From: Lindgomyces ingoldianus
Taxonomy: Eukaryota > Ascomycota > Dothideomycetes > Pleosporales > Lindgomycetaceae
Reading direction: 5' to 3'
DNA: 64,000 nt
Assembly (NCBI RefSeq): GCF_010093535.1
Contig: NW_022985211.1
Location: forward strand, 234,754 to 298,753
The translations under genes were made by a program, and so were the position numbers. Below are positions 47,306 through 58,400 of the stretch, piece by piece. The number at the start of each line of letters is the position of its first letter. The stretch's first letter is position 1. The notes below the pieces were generated by a model that was not told the DNA's origin, did not search any database, and worked only from the letters and a program-made list of their open reading frames with translations.

Positions 47306-47915
47306 TGTTACAATCTTTGCTTCGGGGAAATAGTGTCCGAAGTCCGCTGGGCCTAGGGGAAGGTTAGGGTTTGTAGAGGGAGAGAACTTAGCCTATGACA
47401 GTTGTACAGGCCGTGTAGACGTAGTTGCTAGGACTAGAAGGTGCGGCTAACTGTAGTTTGCTCTTTAACAGCAGTATAAAGTGCTTAGGTTAAACAGTTC
47501 CTAGTTAGGAACAAGATAAAGGTATATATAGTGTAAGATATATAATTAGTATTACTTTTATTATAAAATAGTAATACTACTTAGTCTATGTAATAATAAA
47601 CTAAACTTTAATTATAACCTTTCTATAATAGTTAAGATCCTAACTGTATACTTAAAGTTGCGTGTTGTTAAGCGCTGTTAAGCGCTCTCTAACAGCAGTT
47701 TTATACTGCGCGCAATAACGCTTAATTACACTTAAATATTTTTTGCCTATTAGATAACACACTTAGCTGTGCATTAGTCTAGTAGCTTTATCTATTCCTT
47801 ATCTGTTAAGTTACATAACTTAACAGGTAAAGTAATAAAAGGATTTTAGCCTTATTTGTTTAAACAGTAGAGCACAGTAGGTTAGTAGCTTACAGTCTAA
47901 TTATAGGTTATAACA
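47306..47915 (-). repeat. 3' LTR of T3-D
   Basis: 610 bp, plus-strand borders TGTTACAATCTTTGC and GGTTATAACA. The outer ~200 bp (47,306-47,510) are GC-balanced (for example GAAGTCCGCTGGGCCTAGG) and the inner part is RIP-mutated. Preceded on the minus strand by a polypurine tract at 47,916-47,940. Confidence 0.92.
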
Positions 47916-49206
47916 TGCAGGCTTCTCTCTCTATTAGCGTCCTTACTGTTCTGCTTACACTATTGTAAGTGTTAGAATTTCCTTTTATTTAGTAAGTGCC
48001 CTTCTGTAAATGCTTTATAGATGTCTATCTTTATTAACTATGCCTTATTAGTCCTCTTACTAATCTGCTTATACGCGCTGTTTACGCGCCGTTGCTTGTC
48101 TTAATCTCTTTTACTATATAAAAATGCAACCTTATAGTTCTTATTATTTTACTAGTTTATCCTGTGTTTAAAAGAAGAGTTATTATAACACTTTTATCTT
48201 TAATATAGCTTAGGATTGTTTAGTAAAAAAGTAAAAGCAGCTTCTTTTAAAAATAAAGAATGCTTAAGTTTAGCAAGAGCAGGAGAAGGTTCTAGTAGAG
48301 GAAGAGATAAATTGTGTAGCTAAGTGTTATGCTAAAAAACCTAGAGAAACTATAGTTTATCTATGCTTAAAAGACTTAGTTTTAAAAGCAGCTTAATTTT
48401 TTAAAGCATTAAAACGTAAAGTATATAGAAAAAGACTTTTTATCCTTAGATAAGCTTAAAGCGCTTAAGGCAGAAGCTTATAGCTCTTCTTCTTCTTAGC
48501 TAGTTTTATAGGGTTGCAGTCTCCCTACATTGTAGCTATCTAATGCTGTAGTAGTTTCTTTAGCTGCTAATAATAGTGTTTTCTAGTTTAAGAAACTTTC
48601 TTTAGGTTAGTTCTAGTTAGAAGAGACGCCTAGTAATCTTAAAAAAGCTGTAGAGCGTTTATTAAGTTCTTAATAAGTTTCTATATATTTTTACTAGTAA
48701 GCTATTCTTTTTATTTTACTAAAAACTTTTTTTTAAGCATTAACTATTAATTTAACTTTATACTTAACTTCTATATCTCTTTAACTAGTTATAGAGAGAG
48801 GTATCTCTTTTAGTGCTTTTTTAAGCTTTAAAACATAAAACTATAGGTGTATGCGCATTTTTTTAGTAGCTTAAGTTTATAGTTATCTTATTATGTCTAT
48901 AATACTTAGTATAGGCCTATGCGCTTTTCTACAAGTTTTCTAGATAGTCTTAGAGTACAGAGATTCTTAGTTTCTAGGTATATATAGTCTTTAGGCTAAA
49001 TTTTAGGACTTTTTTATCTAGCTTTGTTTATGTTTTATTTTATTTCTTTTTAGCCAGTTTTAGCTTTAACTACTAACTTCTAATATAGCTTTAATAAGTA
49101 GGAGAGATAAGTAGTAGTCTTTAGTAGGTTTGTTAGTTGCGTTCTATAGAGTGTAAAGTAGAGGTAATAGCTAAAATTAGCTTTCTAAGGCGTTTCTTTT
49201 ATTATA

Positions 49207-50534
49207 CAGTGCCAAGACAAAAGTCTGTTCCCGCAACGCGTAACTGAGAAACGCGACAAACACAACACTATCTTTCTACTATTAATTGCGCAGCCACTAT
49301 AAGGTCTTTTAGCAAGAAAATTTCACATAATTGTTGCTAGAATGCTAAGTTATTAGTGCAGCAGTAGAAGTTAATTATTTTAAAGTCTAAGGCTAGCGTT
49401 TTTGCTGCAGAACTAGCAGAGGAATTTTTCTGCACAACGCGCTGCATTAACACTATAATTGTGTACTAGAAAGCAACTAGCTACAATCTTTTACACTATT
49501 AATCTAGACGCCTTTCTAAGCTATTATGTTGTACTAAGCGCCTGCTATTTTAAACAGCTTAAAAATATTTAAAAATAAAGTACAAAACACTGCTTAAAGA
49601 GACTAGCTTTACACTACACATATCTACTAAAACTACTTATTATACGCTTAAGAAGTTTAATCTTACTAACTTTTACTATAAGCGTAAATCTAAGATTAAC
49701 TGCGCTATAGTAGGCAAAAGGCGCGCGTAGGACAGAGCATAGTAGCGCTTTAACTAAAAAAGATAGATAATGCGCTTCTTTAATAAGTGGTCTATTAAAA
49801 AAGGCTTTAGTACTAACTAAAAGTAGTGCTTTTACTATCTTATAAAGAAGTAAAAGTATAAAATAATAAAGAAGCGTTCTACAGCTTAGCAGCCTACGCA
49901 GATAGTGTAGGCGTCTATCTAAATTAATTGCAGACAGAGGGTACGTTAGAGCCCTTTTATAATTATAAAGAGAGACTCTGCTGCTCTCTACTATAGCTAC
50001 TTAGCTAAGAGCTACATCTAAGCGCTTAAGGAAGGTCTTCTGTGTAACTACTAAAAAGAAGATCTATTCTAGCAGGATAATGTGCGCACACACACAGTAA
50101 GAGCAACACGCAAATAGTTGTAAAGGCACTATATTAATGTTATTAATTTCCCATTTTACTTTCTAAACCTTAAATTTATTAAATATATATAGTAGGCGCT
50201 AAAAAGAACACTTTATAAGCTGCACCTTAAAATAGCTATAATAGGCAACTCTGTAGAGAAGTAGGATTAGTTCTGTGCAGCATTAAAAGAGGTGTAGCAG
50301 AAAATACCTAATTCTCTAATTAAGAAGCTTATCTTTTTAATGCTGCGCTGTCTACAGGCTCTACAACAAGCGCATAGCTACTACACAAAGTATTAGGATA
50401 ATGTAATTAAAATAAGTTATTAATTATGCTTATGCAACAATTTAGAGTAGCTATATAATTAATTAAATAGAGGGGGCAGATGTTTAGTGGGGCTTGCTAA
50501 ATGCTGCCCGGAACAGACTTTTGTCCTAGTACTG
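49207..50534 (+). mobile_element. Tc1/mariner-type transposon, 1,328 bp, RIP-degraded
   Basis: Inverted ends CAGTGCCAAGACAAAAGTCT and, from the right, CAGTACTAGGACAAAAGTCT with TA on both sides (49205-49206, 50535-50536). The plus-strand interior encodes a degraded DDE transposase: FxQDNVRTHT near 50,064-50,096 (second Asp; a TAG replaces a Gln codon), a degraded NPIEHLWQ site near 50,170-50,200 in which the third acidic codon has become Lys, then ALKRTLYKLHLKIAIIGNS and a C-terminal SLIKKLI..LRCLQALQQA. Not functional. Confidence 0.92.
49480..50420 (+). pseudogene. mariner-like transposase remnant
   Basis: Reading through stops on the plus strand gives an N-terminal helix-turn-helix region and the D-D-E core described for the element. 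The QQDN-type second Asp survives; the third acidic residue is mutated (GAG to AAA) and numerous TAA/TAG codons sit at expected Gln and Trp positions, as RIP predicts. It could not have coded for protein since. Confidence 0.75.
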
Positions 50535-52868
50535 TAGTAGACTCTACTATATTAATTACTAATTATGCTATAAAAAGCTATTCTACCTAGTTTATCTAGT
50601 TATAGAATACATACTTTCTTAGGTATTTCTTTATTTTAGCATTTGCTTTTTTAGTCTAGCTGTCTGTCTATAGGTAGTACGCAGTAGACATCCTGTAGTC
50701 TATTCTAAGGTGCCTTATAGCAGCTATCTAGAATTTGCTTATAAACAATTTGTCCCTATTAAAGATAATTATTAATAAAGAGCTATAGACTAAAAATAAA
50801 TTTTATTTTAGTTTATACAGAAATTTCTTAGCTATTATGCTTTTCTTTATAGGCTAAGTATGTAGGAATTTTGTTGTTTTATCTAAGGTCTCTACTATTA
50901 TATTACAAAGCCTTTTAGTTTCTAGTTTACATAATAGTAGTAGCCTAGTAATAAAGTCTATAGTTATTATTATCTAGGGCTGTTTAAAGGCTTCTATTAA
51001 CTATAAGTAACTGTACATTTTATATTACCTAGAATTGTTTTTATTACAGATGTTGAAATTCTAAAGAATTTCTATGCATAGCTGCTTAAGCCTTAAGACG
51101 TCTTATAAAATTAAAGCTTTAATCTTTTTCTAGGGTGTTCTAATTCCTAAGTGTCTAAACATAGAGGCATTATAATACTCTCTAATAAGGTTTTTCTAAC
51201 CTTGTTCTACTATAGTAAAGAAGCAGATTATTTTCTCTAGGTTTAGTTTGTTATAGACTAGTCCCTTCTTTATTTTTTTAAATAGTGTAAATTTCTTTTT
51301 GTTTTTTTTCTTTTAAAGTAATTAGCGCGTTGGCTTAAGATGTCTACTTATTAATTATTAGTGCCTACTATGTGCTTTATTATAAAGTTAAACTAAGCTA
51401 GTTCTATAGCCTATTATACATGCATTAGTACTAGTTTCTTTATTATTAAAAAGGTAACTAAGTTAGCATAGTTAGTAAAAATAATAAACTGTTGTTTAGT
51501 TTTTTATAGCTTAGTTTTTTATAGCTTAGTTTTTTATACTCTTAAGGCATTTACTATAGCTTTAAGTTCTTTGTTAGAGATGCTGTACTTTTGTTTAGAT
51601 AGTAAGAACTTAGCTAAATAGTAAGCTGCATGGTGCTATTGTCTATTTTCTTGTTCCTAGAGAAAGACTGCTCCCTCTGCTCTTAATAATGCATCTGTGT
51701 GTAGCTTAGTTTCTAGGTTTAGGTTATACATTTATACTACTAGTTTACTAGTTATAATTATCTTAAGTTTTTAGAAAGCTTTTTTTATCTAGAGAGTTTA
51801 GACAAACTTTAGCCTAAGTTCTACTTCCTTTATAGTAGTGTTAGTAAGTAGTAGTGTAATTTTTAAGTAGTCCTTTATTATGCGTTGCACATACTCTATT
51901 AGTCTAAGAAATCCTCTAACTTCTTTTATACATATAGGTGTTAGCTACTTTATTACTTTTTTTACTTTTATAGAGTCTATTTTTACTTCTTCTTTATTAA
52001 TAATAAACTTAAAGTATTTAGTTTTTTGTACGTTAAACTTGCACTTTAAGAGTTATAAATTAAGTCTATATTTTTGTAATTAATCTAACACTAGTCTTAC
52101 TTTTACTACATAGTCTAGTTTGTTGTGCTTTGTATAGATAAAAACATTGTCTAAGTATACTAGCATAAAGATGTCTAAGTATAAATTAAGCGCAGTGTTA
52201 ATTACTCTTTAGAATGTAGCTAGAGTGTTAGTTAATCTAAATAGCATAATAAGAAGTTTATATAAGACGCCTAAGGTTTAGAAGGTAGTTATTTATTTAT
52301 AGCTTTTCTTATTTTTATCTTATTACACCTGTCTTATACATTAAACTTTATAAAGTGTTTAGTTTCTTTTAACTAGTTTATAATGTCTTATATAATAGAG
52401 AGTAAGAACTAGTCTTAAATAGTATTTTTATTAAGGGTTTAATAGTCTTAATAGACTTTTATCTTTTTTCTTTTTTCTTTGTAAACACTACTGCTAATGC
52501 TATTAGGCTGTTACTTTCTTAGATATAGTCCTTTACTAGCATTTTGTCTACCTAATTCTGTAATGCTTTCTTCTAGAGTCTTGTTAAAGGTCTTAGCTTA
52601 TAAGTTTTTAGCTATAGGTTTAGTTTTAGATTTATAGCATAGTTCTATAGCTAATGTAGTAGAAGTTCTTCTAGGTCTTTAAAAGTTTTAAATATATTTT
52701 AGTAGTAATACTAATTATATATCTTGCACTATATATACTTTTATCTTGTTTCTAACTAGAAACTGTTTATGTCGCGTACACTAAGAGCCTTGGCTGGGGC
52801 TCGGAGCCTGGGGCGCAGCTCGGGATCTGGAGATATTATGTTCCGAAGCTCGGTGTATATAAGGAGAG

Positions 52869-53788
52869 TGTAAGGCAGAGATGGCGCTTACGTGCGACAG
52901 GTATATATATACTATTCTGCAGCTAAAAATTAAATGTTAGTTAATTATTTGTACCTTTAAGTTGTATTAGCAGAGTAGTGCGGAGCCTTGTCCTTACATA
53001 ATAATCAACTAACAGCAGGGTACAGTTAGTGTTTAACCCCCACCTTAGTCAGCTTTAAGCCAGTTTTTAGACTAAAACGTGAGGCATCCTCTTCTAGCGC
53101 TACATTGTTGCTGCTAGAAGGTCTAGTGTATATAGCTTAGCTGGCGTGGGCTGCTAAGCGTTGTTGTTTATCCCGCGCCTCTTGTCAGATATGCGCACCT
53201 ACTGTCAAGACAGGAGGAACGCTTGACGAAAGCTGCTACATAGTACGAGCAATAAGCTCGAACAGTATGTTGCTGCAAATTGCAGCATGTTGCAGCAAAT
53301 TGCAGCATGTTGCAGCAAATTGCAGCATTTTGCAGCATTTTGCAGCATTTTGCAGCATGTTGCAAGCTGGTCGCGCATAGGGCAAGTGCGCGAGGGACTC
53401 GGATCGGCAAAACAAAAAGCCGAGCAACACGAGTAGAGCAGAAAAAGGATCGATAAATCAAGACCATCAATGATCATCCCATACATCATATCAAAACCCA
53501 TCATTCATCTCAGGAAGCCCAGAAACAGTGCTTCAATCTGACACCTCTAGGCCGCAGGTGGTCAGCCTCTGGCCGGTAACTAAGTCATGCGCATGGCGCC
53601 TCTGAGCTGCGGGTAGGTCATGTGACGCCTGGGACATGCGTCTGCTAAGAAGGGGGATAATGTAAGGCCAAGATAGCGCTTACGTGCGACAGGTATATAT
53701 ACTATTCTGCACCTAAAAATTAAATGTTGGTTGATTATTCGTACCTTTTAGTTGTATTGGCGGAGTGGTGCGGAGCCCTGTCCTTACA
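52869..53788 (+). mobile_element. TRIM-like short LTR element, ~554 bp net
   Basis: Direct LTRs of 130 bp (52869-52998) and 128 bp (53661-53788), both TGTAAGGC...GTCCTTACA, with perfect duplication GAGAG (52864-52868, 53789-53793). A purine tract AAGAAGGGGGATAA abuts the right LTR. The internal region is only about 300 bp without coding frame once the nested solo LTR (53183-53543) is removed. Non-autonomous; its ends resemble S201. Confidence 0.88.
53183..53543 (-). mobile_element. Solo LTR of family S-CTG, copy 3, minus orientation
   Basis: 361 bp, plus-strand TGTCAGATATGCGC...CTTCAATCTGACA, with perfect duplication CCTCT (53178-53182, 53544-53548). The CTGCAA array (about 53,270-53,370) has an intermediate number of units. 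Open frames across it (about 64-100 aa) are array by-products. Confidence 0.92.
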
Positions 53789-54061
53789 GAGAGCCTCTAG
53801 CTCTCTTAGATAGGGGAGTCACTTCATCCGATCTTCTGAACAGCTACCGCCAGGCTATTTTATCCTCCACAGTTTAACCTAAGCACCTTATACTGCTATT
53901 AAAGGGTAAACTATAGTTAGCTGCACCTTTTAATCTTAGCAACTACGTCTACACAGCCTGTACAACTGTTATAGGCTAAGTTCCCTCCCTCTATAAACTC
54001 TAACCTTCCCCTAGGCCTAGTAGACTTTAGACACTATTCCTTTAAAGTAAAAATTATAACA

Positions 54062-56930
54062 TTAATTACTACCTCTTAATAAAGTATAAATTCTTTAACT
54101 TTAGCAATAAGTAAGGCTTTTATAAGAAGCTTTATAAGCCTTATGCTAAATAAGTAAAAACGTCTAAAGTAGCTTTAGGCGCTCTAAGTCTAGTTTATAA
54201 CTTTTAAAAATAAAAAAAAATAAAGAAAACAACATTCTAGCAAAGAAATCTCTTTAACTTCTACTACCTAAGCTATTTAAGAAAGACCTACAGAACCTTA
54301 GGCTCTTCTTTCTAAGATGCTACTTATATATAAACTATAACTCTAGAGCTTTTAAATCAGACTATAAAATAATCTAATAGATAGAGCTGCTTTTAAATAG
54401 GTACTCTGTAATTTAGTTCTAACCCTACGCAGATTACTAGAGAGAATACTAAGTTTATAGAAAAGAACCCTCTAAGAAGACCTGTAATATATTTAAAACA
54501 GTATAATTATTTAAAAACGCTCTAACAAGCTTGTACAGACATGCTAATAAAAAGAAGATAGCTATAGACAAGATAGATAACCTACACTAAGAAAAAGGTA
54601 TAGTCTAGCATTACGCAGCTAGATTTAGGGAATACTAGGCGTAATGTAGATAGACTAATTAGAAAGCACTGTGTAAAATATTCTATAAAGGACTAAAGAA
54701 CCTAGTAAAAAATAAGTTCTTATATAAAAAGAAACCTAAACAGCTAGTTAACTACATAAAAGTAGTAATAAAATATAATAACTGCCTTTGTAAAAAAGAA
54801 CTAAAAAAGAAACATTAAGATAGACTATAGAAGACACAGTTTACTTATAAGATAAAAAGAAATAACATTATATAAAGAACCTATAGATCTTAGTAAGGTA
54901 AAAGCTATAAAAAAAATTTAAGCATAAAAAAAGAGAAAAAACTTTTTTTATTAACAAAATAAAAAGAGTAGCTTAAAAAAAAGGCCTGTCTAAATTATAG
55001 AAAAGTAGAACACTTCTATTAAAAATGCCTAGACTCTAAAATCCTAGAGAATAAAGGTTTAAGACTAGTAATAAAAGCTATAAGCATAGAAAAAGGTCTA
55101 ACTATAAGAGAAATCTGCAACAGACTTAAGAAGAGACTTTATTAAAAATATAGAGTAAACTATAAACTAACAAATTACTTTAAAAGTTATTAGAAGGTAG
55201 AAATCTAAGATAGCTATAATGTTAATTTAGCGCTAGAAAAAGCTGCAGTTTATAAAGAACTACATAAATTAGCATAAGTTGTAAACTACATAGAAAATGT
55301 ATAAAAAGAAAAGAAAAAGTTTCTACTTACACTACTAATAACAGAAGTACTAGTAGAAAAGCTTGCACATTAATTCTAGACTAGCTAGTGCTAGAAGTGA
55401 AGAGCTAATTATAAGCACTAGTATTACAGAATACTATACTAAGAAGTACTTATTAATAATAGTGTAAAAACCTACTAAGTAATATTAAATATTACTAGGG
55501 CACACTACAGCATTCTAAATAAAAAAGATTAATAGATGTTCTTCTAAAAGATTCTTTAGTAAGGGGAAGGCTCTAGGTGGCTCTCTATACTATTATAGAC
55601 GCTAGAACTATGCTATAAGAGGTCTAAAACTCTACCCCTAGCATTAGCAGTAACTAGAAAAAAGTTAGAAGTAAGATAACTTAATTAATACTGTATTTTA
55701 TACAGAAGTAAGTAACATAAAGAGTTATAATGCTGCTATAAGAAGCACTTGCTATAAATTATACAAACTAAGGAATACCTAAGATAGACAAAAGTATAAC
55801 TAGTACTAGTCTATATAAACCTAAAAGAGTGCCTGTTCCCTTAGTACCTATGTTTAAATAGGTACTATGTTAAGCATTAGCCTACTAAGCATTAGGCTAG
55901 GTAGTAGCTAAAGATGTAGAAAGTATATAAAAATAAAAATAACACCTTACATAAAGAACTAATAAAAAGTAAAATACTAAACTGTCTTTCCTACAGCTCT
56001 AGACTAGATTACAAACAACTTTAATAAATAAAATGTAAAAAATGTAGAGATTACATCTTCTATTATTTTTAGTAAAAAGCACACTAGGTAAATAACTAAC
56101 TCTTATAACACTACAGAGTAGAAAACTAATAATGTATAATAGAAGATTACATAGTTAAAGAACACTAGAAATATAAGCTCTAGATAGACTAAATATAAGA
56201 ACAAAAAACTATTATAGAAAATGCTAAACTAGATAAAACCTTAGACTATAATGTTATATACTATAACGTAAAGGCGCTAGTAGTAGTTAAGCAAGGAATT
56301 AGCTAAAGCCTTATAATAGAATTTACGCTAGAAGGATGCTAAAAAACAGCTTTAATTAACAGCAAGTGCACATTTACTACTATAGACTTCTAATGGGTAG
56401 ACTATTAAAACATACTATATAGAGTAAAAGATTAACTTTTTAAAGTCTCTCTTACAGACGCATCTTTAATTAAATTTAGAGGGGGATATATTTACCTTAA
56501 AATAATAGAACTTAACCTTAAAACAAAGGATATCTATAACTAGAGGTCTCTTAGTATACTACTACTAGGAGGTAAATACTAAGCTATACTAGGCTATAAC
56601 TAGCTATGTAAGCATAATTCTAAGATTAACTAGAGAAACATAACTATCTAGACTCCTAAGCAACACGCTACTATAACCTAGTTAGCGTGCTATAAGGACA
56701 CCTGTCTAGCACATAAACAGGTGAAGCAAGGAGCTAGCTAGTATCCTAGAAAATAGAAGCTAAAAAGGTTCTCTTACTCAAAGCCTAAAGCTAAAGTAAT
56801 TTAAATAATAAAGAAAAAACTTAAGAAAACTACACTTAAGAAAATGCTTACTAATAAGAAAGTAAAATAAGCTAGAATGTACTAATTAGCACAGCAAGTA
56901 GAGTACATAATTCCTAAAGAATATAATAAC
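54062..56930 (+). pseudogene. gag-protease remnant of T3-D (inverted part)
   Basis: Plus-strand gypsy gag with a partly preserved zinc knuckle (CLNYRKVEHFYQKC, near 54,980-55,030), followed by protease text near 56,350 (INSKCTFTTIDFQWVDY) and a linker ending VEYIIPKEYNN at 56,930. RT, which should follow directly, lies on the other side of the inversion at 52,690. Stops throughout. Confidence 0.75.
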
Positions 56931-57290
56931 TTTTATTATAAAGTAGCAATGCTACTTAGTCTATGTAATAATAAACTAAACTTTAATTATAACCTTTCTA
57001 TAATAGTTAAGATTCTAACTATATACTTAGAGTTGCGCATTATTAAGCGCTGTTAAGCGCTCTCTAACAGCAGTTCTGTACTGCGCGCAATGACGCTTAA
57101 TTGCGCTTAAACGTCCTTTGCCTATTAGACAACGCACTCGGCTGTGCATCAGTCTAGTAGCTCTGTCCATTCCTTGTCTGTTAGGTCACGTGACTTAACA
57201 GGTGGGGTGACAAGGGGATTCCAGCCTCGTTCGTTCAAACAGTGGGGCACAGTAGGTTGGTAGCTTACAGTCTAATCGTAGGTTGTAACA
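56931..57290 (-). repeat. 5' part of the 5' LTR of T3-D
   Basis: Homologous to 47,560-47,915. The outer ~240 bp are GC-balanced (for example CTCGTTCGTTCAAACAGTGG) and the inner part AT-rich. Ends GGTTGTAACA at 57290. Confidence 0.9.
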
Positions 57291-57295
57291 GTTAG

Positions 57296-58400
57296 TCTAT
57301 AATTAATGCTTACTATTATTTAAAAGTTAAGTTTTTTCTATTAGTAATGTAGGTTTAGAAGGGCTTTAAATTGCTTAAAATTTTTTATAAAAAGAGTTAT
57401 AATAGTTTTTTAGCGTATTATTAATGCTAATTTAGTAGTTTTTAAAAGTTACTTAGAACTAACAGTTCTTAGTTTAGTTAAACGTATAATTTCTACTTAT
57501 AAATATACAATTTATTCTTTATAAATTAGTTTATTCTAATTAGACTTTAAGTTATTTAAGTTTTTTACTTTAGATTTTATAAAGGCAAGTTTGCCTAATG
57601 TAAGTAGTAGTTATTTAATATATATAGCTAATCGCTTGCTCTTTCTACCGCTTATACATGTGCTAGTTTTAGCAATAGAATTAGATAGTTATTAATAGTT
57701 AAACTTTAGTAGTTAACTTTAATTTTAATAAGTTATTAGTAGTTTTAAAGTTTCTACTTTCATGCACTTTTATATATAATTTTTGAAAAGCAATTCTTAT
57801 TATAGTAGATAAAAACTTTTAAACTTAAAAGCTTTCCTTAATAAAAGGTCTTTAAAATTCTATTTAAATAACTAAGTAAGTTAATATAATAGTATATAAG
57901 TATTGTAACTTAAATTAAATTAGACGCCTCTTAGGCTTAAATATAGTTAAAATAAATAAATAATATAATATTATTAAAAAGCTATTCCTAGCAAAAGTAA
58001 GTTTTTTTATATAGTGTAATAGTGTAGGCAAGATAATAGATCTAAATAAGGTAGAAATCTACTTAAAGGCGTATAAAAGTACGTAGAGACTTAGATTCTA
58101 GAAATTATATTAACGCATATAGGCTTGTATAAAAAGATAAAAGAAAACTAACAGGCTAGCTATAAGCAAAGGTGCGACTATGTACTAATAGGAAAAGGGG
58201 CAGAGCTGGGGTAGCTTACAATAAGCGAAACGCTTTAGGATAAGGCTTCATCACGTTGTTACAAAGCTACGTCTTCGCTTTTAAAGCTTTTTACTTATAA
58301 TATTTTATACTCTCTATTCTAGCTCTCTCTTTACTAAAATAGATAGAGGCTGCTAGTTGTCTCTTTTCTAACTAGAGGATTTCACTTGACACAAACTTCG
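57296..58400. other. AT-rich RIP block with a relic LTR
   Basis: No coding text recognised. At 58015-58263 lies TGTAATAGTGTAGGC...CACGTTGTTACA, a RIP-mutated relative of the 290-bp LTR at 44274-44563; its flanks (TATAG, AAGCT) do not form a duplication. GC content recovers at about 58,385. Confidence 0.55.

Larger units (their letters stand above)
48200..52690 (-). pseudogene. pol remnant of T3-D (RT-RNase H-integrase)
   Basis: Minus-strand, stop-riddled gypsy pol. From high to low coordinates: RT start FKTFKDLEELLLH near 52,640-52,690 and VVFTKKKEKR; then RVKGF-type RNase H text near 51,880 (KEVRGFLRLIEYVQRI), KELKAIVNALRV near 51,540, and integrase near 50,560-50,720 (STAYYL-TDS-TKKANAKIKKYLRKY). 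A mariner interrupts the integrase at 49207-50534; the C-terminal part continues to about 48,200. Stops at former Gln/Trp/Arg codons fit RIP. Confidence 0.8.
52770..53871. mobile_element. Solo LTR of TGTCGCG type (177 bp net), split by a TRIM-like element
   Basis: Begins TGTCGCGTACACTAAGAGCC and ends TTTTATCCTCCACA, with perfect duplication GTTTA (52765-52769, 53872-53876) inside the LTR half of T3-D. A TATATAAG box precedes the nested insertion. Net of that insertion it is about 177 bp. GC-rich, unmutated. A degraded fragment is at 44089-44162. Confidence 0.88.
52691..56930 (+). other. Inverted segment of T3-D
   Basis: Left junction: minus-strand RT (FKTF...) meets plus-orientation LTR text AGTAATACTAATTATATATC at about 52,690. 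Right junction: plus-strand protease end (VEYIIPKEYNN) meets minus-orientation LTR text TTTTATTATAAAGTAGCAAT at about 56,930. In the intact LTR (47,306-47,915) these two LTR pieces are adjacent, and in T3-A the protein pieces are adjacent (EYQDMFKTPTN). That is the expected result of a simple inversion. Confidence 0.85.
47306..57290 (-). mobile_element. Ty3/gypsy element T3-D with a 4.2-kb internal inversion
   Basis: One insertion: GTTAG on both sides (47301-47305, 57291-57295). Minus-strand order from the left: 3' LTR (47306-47915), polypurine tract (ATAGAGAGAGAAGCCTGCA, minus strand), pol (to about 52,690). Then comes a segment in opposite orientation (about 52,691-56,930: 3' part of the 5' LTR, then gag and protease on the plus strand) and finally the 5' part of the 5' LTR (about 56,931-57,290, minus). 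Flipping that segment back makes both the 5' LTR and the protease-RT junction continuous. Net of the mariner (1,330 bp) and the nested LTR insertion (1,107 bp) it is about 7.55 kb, matching T3-A. Confidence 0.9.

Noticed and set aside
53872..57290. Interpretation as a separate, internally deleted gypsy element with inverted LTRs
   Set aside because: The matching GTTAG duplication at 47,301 and 57,291 and the rejoining breakpoints show that it is the flipped 5' part of T3-D.
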